A DNA stretch of 6,563 nucleotides from Clostridia bacterium. Lineage in GTDB: Bacteria > Bacillota > Clostridia > Christensenellales > Aristaeellaceae. Positions 6,138 to 6,563 of the stretch are shown piece by piece; the stretch's first letter is position 1; each line of letters opens with the position of its first letter. The stretch spans positions 1 to 6,563 of the forward strand of contig JAFPYA010000322.1 of the NCBI GenBank assembly GCA_017412445.1. Direction: 5' to 3'. Position numbers and translations under genes: made by a program. The notes beneath the pieces are model-generated. The model ran no database searches. It was given only the letters and a program-made list of their open reading frames with translations, and was not told the DNA's origin.

Positions 6138-6563
6138 TCTTTTTTGCCCACGCGGCGACCTTGCCCTCGCTTTGAGCCGCTTCCGCGCCATGGATGGAGA
6201 GGCCTGAGGCCACTTCAGCGCCCCTGCAAATCTTTTTGAGCTCCCTTTCGCTGCCGCCCATACCGCTGCCCTCGTTTGTGCAGAAGGGCACAATCTTCTT
6301 TCCGCTCAGGTCGTAGTGCTCAAGGAAGGTGTACACGCACATAGGCATGGTGCCCCACCAGTTGGGGTAGCCCACGAAGATGGTGTCGTACTGTTCAATG
6401 CTGTCCGGGTATTTCTTCAGTTCCGGGCGCGCTCCCTCACGCAGTTCCGCCTTGGCCTCCTCGGTGCAGGTCATATAATCCCTGCTGTATTCGCGCACGG
6501 TCTCTATCTCGAACAGATCGCCGCCCACGGCCTTCTGAATGAATTCCGCCACGCGCTCGGTGT
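6130..6563 (-). CDS. flavodoxin, 5' end beyond the window
   Basis: About 143 residues of the C-terminal part are visible. The frame stays open to the window edge, and the first residues, TERVAEFI, fit the GNT-x-x-VA helix that follows the FMN phosphate loop. Roughly 20 or more residues are therefore missing, and the GTG at 6552 is not the start. GYPNWWGTMP is the isoalloxazine-binding loop and CTNEGSGMGGS the second FMN contact region. It is clearly a paralogue of the exported flavodoxin in the same operon, sharing EQYDT, GYP-WWG, VYTF and EGSG. Whether it also has a signal peptide cannot be seen. It is the first visible gene of the operon and probably the electron carrier or reductase paired with the NTF2-like protein that overlaps its end. 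Confidence 0.92.
   Translation of the reverse strand, partial: TERVAEFIQKAVGGDLFEIETVREYSRDYMTCTEEAKAELREGARPELKKYPDSIEQYDTIFVGYPNWWGTMPMCVYTFLEHYDLSGKKIVPFCTNEGSGMGGSERELKKICRGAEVASGLSIHGAEAAQSEGKVAAWAKKNV

Noticed and set aside
6138..6293. N-terminal extension of the NTF2-like protein by about 52 residues
   Set aside because: That stretch overlaps the flavodoxin coding region in another frame and its composition (A, R, S, P rich) is shadow-like.

Overview
The window looks like a piece of an anaerobic, GC-rich Firmicute of the class Clostridia, probably gut-associated. This is inferred from strong GGAGG-type ribosome binding sites, tightly packed cistrons, a ferredoxin-tailed aldo/keto reductase, flavodoxins, a DUF4405 membrane protein and a CcpA-type cre-like site. 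No rRNA, tRNA, CRISPR array or mobile element was seen.

Layout: bases 1-148 are a leader region with a cre-like operator and a good ribosome binding site. Bases 149-2992 (+) encode one large cytoplasmic protein of 947 residues. It looks like a retaining-type glycoside hydrolase with a (beta/alpha)8 barrel, a GH42-like Rossmann domain and a C-terminal beta domain, but I cannot place it in a named family. Bases 2993-3216 are a convergent intergenic region with a strong, probably bidirectional terminator at 3071-3110.

From the right edge to 3217, everything is on the minus strand and reads as one operon. In transcription order it holds a flavodoxin (5' end off the window), an NTF2/SnoaL-like protein, a six-helix DUF4405 membrane protein, an unreported-looking 39-codon ORF, a flavodoxin with a Sec signal peptide, and an aldo/keto reductase with two C-terminal [4Fe-4S] clusters. 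Junctions are -8, +4, -1, +16 and +13 nt, so translation is probably coupled throughout. The operon promoter lies beyond the right edge.

The most interesting reading is a redox module spanning the membrane. The DUF4405 protein has two histidine pairs (H31/H45 and H110/H124), each 14 residues apart and placed at matching outer and inner ends of helices 2 and 4. This is the layout of a transmembrane diheme b-type cytochrome. It sits beside a flavodoxin that appears to be exported, plus a cytosolic Fe-S reductase. Together they could move electrons from the cytosol to an extracytoplasmic FMN protein. The parts are visible in the sequence; the wiring is inference.
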